Source: Acidobacteriota bacterium (lineage in GTDB: Bacteria; Acidobacteriota; Aminicenantia; UBA2199). From it: a stretch of DNA of 5,783 nt. The notes beneath the pieces are model-generated. The model was not told the origin of the DNA, did no database searches, and saw only the letters and a program-made list of their open reading frames with translations. The DNA is taken from assembly GCA_021817755.1 (NCBI GenBank), contig JAKAGC010000298.1, positions 1 to 5,783 of the forward strand, given 5' to 3'. The position numbers were made by a program, and so were the translations under genes. Positions 5,692-5,783 of this stretch are shown in pieces. Every line of letters starts with the position of its first letter. The first letter of the stretch is position 1.

Positions 5692-5697
5692 AGGAGG
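5692..5697 (+). promoter_or_regulatory. Strong ribosome binding site of the partial gene
   Basis: AGGAGG is a full match to the Shine-Dalgarno consensus, 7 nt before the ATG at 5705. It is much stronger than the site of the regulator, so the downstream enzyme should be made in larger amounts from a shared transcript. Confidence 0.85.
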
Positions 5698-5704
5698 AAT
5701 TAGT

Positions 5705-5783
5705 ATGGATAAACGAAACTACAACCCGTTCCAGACCGCGCAGGCTCAATTTGACAAAGTAGCGGAGATCCTGGATCTGGATC
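5705..5783 (+). CDS. Probable glutamate dehydrogenase, N-terminus only
   Basis: Only the first 26 codons are in the window; the gene continues past the right edge. The start MDKRNYNPFQTAQAQFDKVA followed by EILDLD resembles the N-terminal helix of Glu/Leu/Phe/Val dehydrogenases (NPF, then an amphipathic helix ending in a Leu-Asp pair). Those enzymes interconvert glutamate with 2-oxoglutarate and ammonia, or act on branched-chain amino acids. None of the catalytic or Rossmann part can be seen. The codons favour C and G at the third position (AAC, TAC, CCG, TTC, CAG, ACC, GCG), unlike neighbouring genes, which together with the strong ribosome binding site suggests high expression. Leucine dehydrogenase is an alternative. 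Confidence 0.6.
   Translation, partial: MDKRNYNPFQTAQAQFDKVAEILDLD

Overview
The window is an AT-rich bacterial chromosomal segment with five complete protein genes, one protein gene cut by the right edge, one tRNA gene, and a gene-free, repeat-bearing left end. Promoters are close to the sigma-70 consensus, ribosome binding sites are mostly strong, and one gene begins with TTG. A twin-arginine signal on one protein fits a bacterium with Tat export. The lineage cannot be fixed from this window. The mix of an NRPS-type thioesterase, an exported PLP enzyme and an AT-rich genome would fit an uncultured diderm of the Acidobacteriota/Aminicenantota kind or a Bacillota relative, but this is a low-confidence guess.

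Left end (1-737): no gene is visible. It holds two 70-bp direct repeats 84 bp apart, each followed by a different hairpin, then two tandem 21-bp palindromic units and a separate short inverted repeat. A consensus promoter (TTGACA, 16 bp, TATAAT) at 668-695 drives the first gene.

Middle (738-4567): a type II thioesterase of the kind that serves nonribosomal peptide or polyketide synthetases (738-1478, +) converges on a thioredoxin-fold protein (1475-2017, -), and the two stop codons overlap by 4 bp. The thioredoxin-like gene is divergent from a two-gene operon: a zinc-dependent alcohol dehydrogenase (2201-3232) and a Tat-exported class V PLP enzyme (3248-4567), 15 bp apart. Thioesterase, oxidoreductase and exported PLP enzyme together resemble accessory parts of secondary-metabolite biosynthesis, but no synthetase lies in the window, so the link is inference.

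Right end (4588-5783): a tRNA-Ser(UGA) gene on the minus strand has its own strong promoter. Divergent from it is a FadR-type GntR regulator (4959-5675). Its promoter carries two matching TTGGT-N3-(A/T)CCAA operators 73 bp apart, about seven helical turns, which suggests autorepression through a DNA loop. The regulator is followed after 29 bp by the start of a gene that looks like a glutamate dehydrogenase (Glu/Leu/Phe/Val dehydrogenase family), so the regulator probably controls amino-acid catabolism together with itself.
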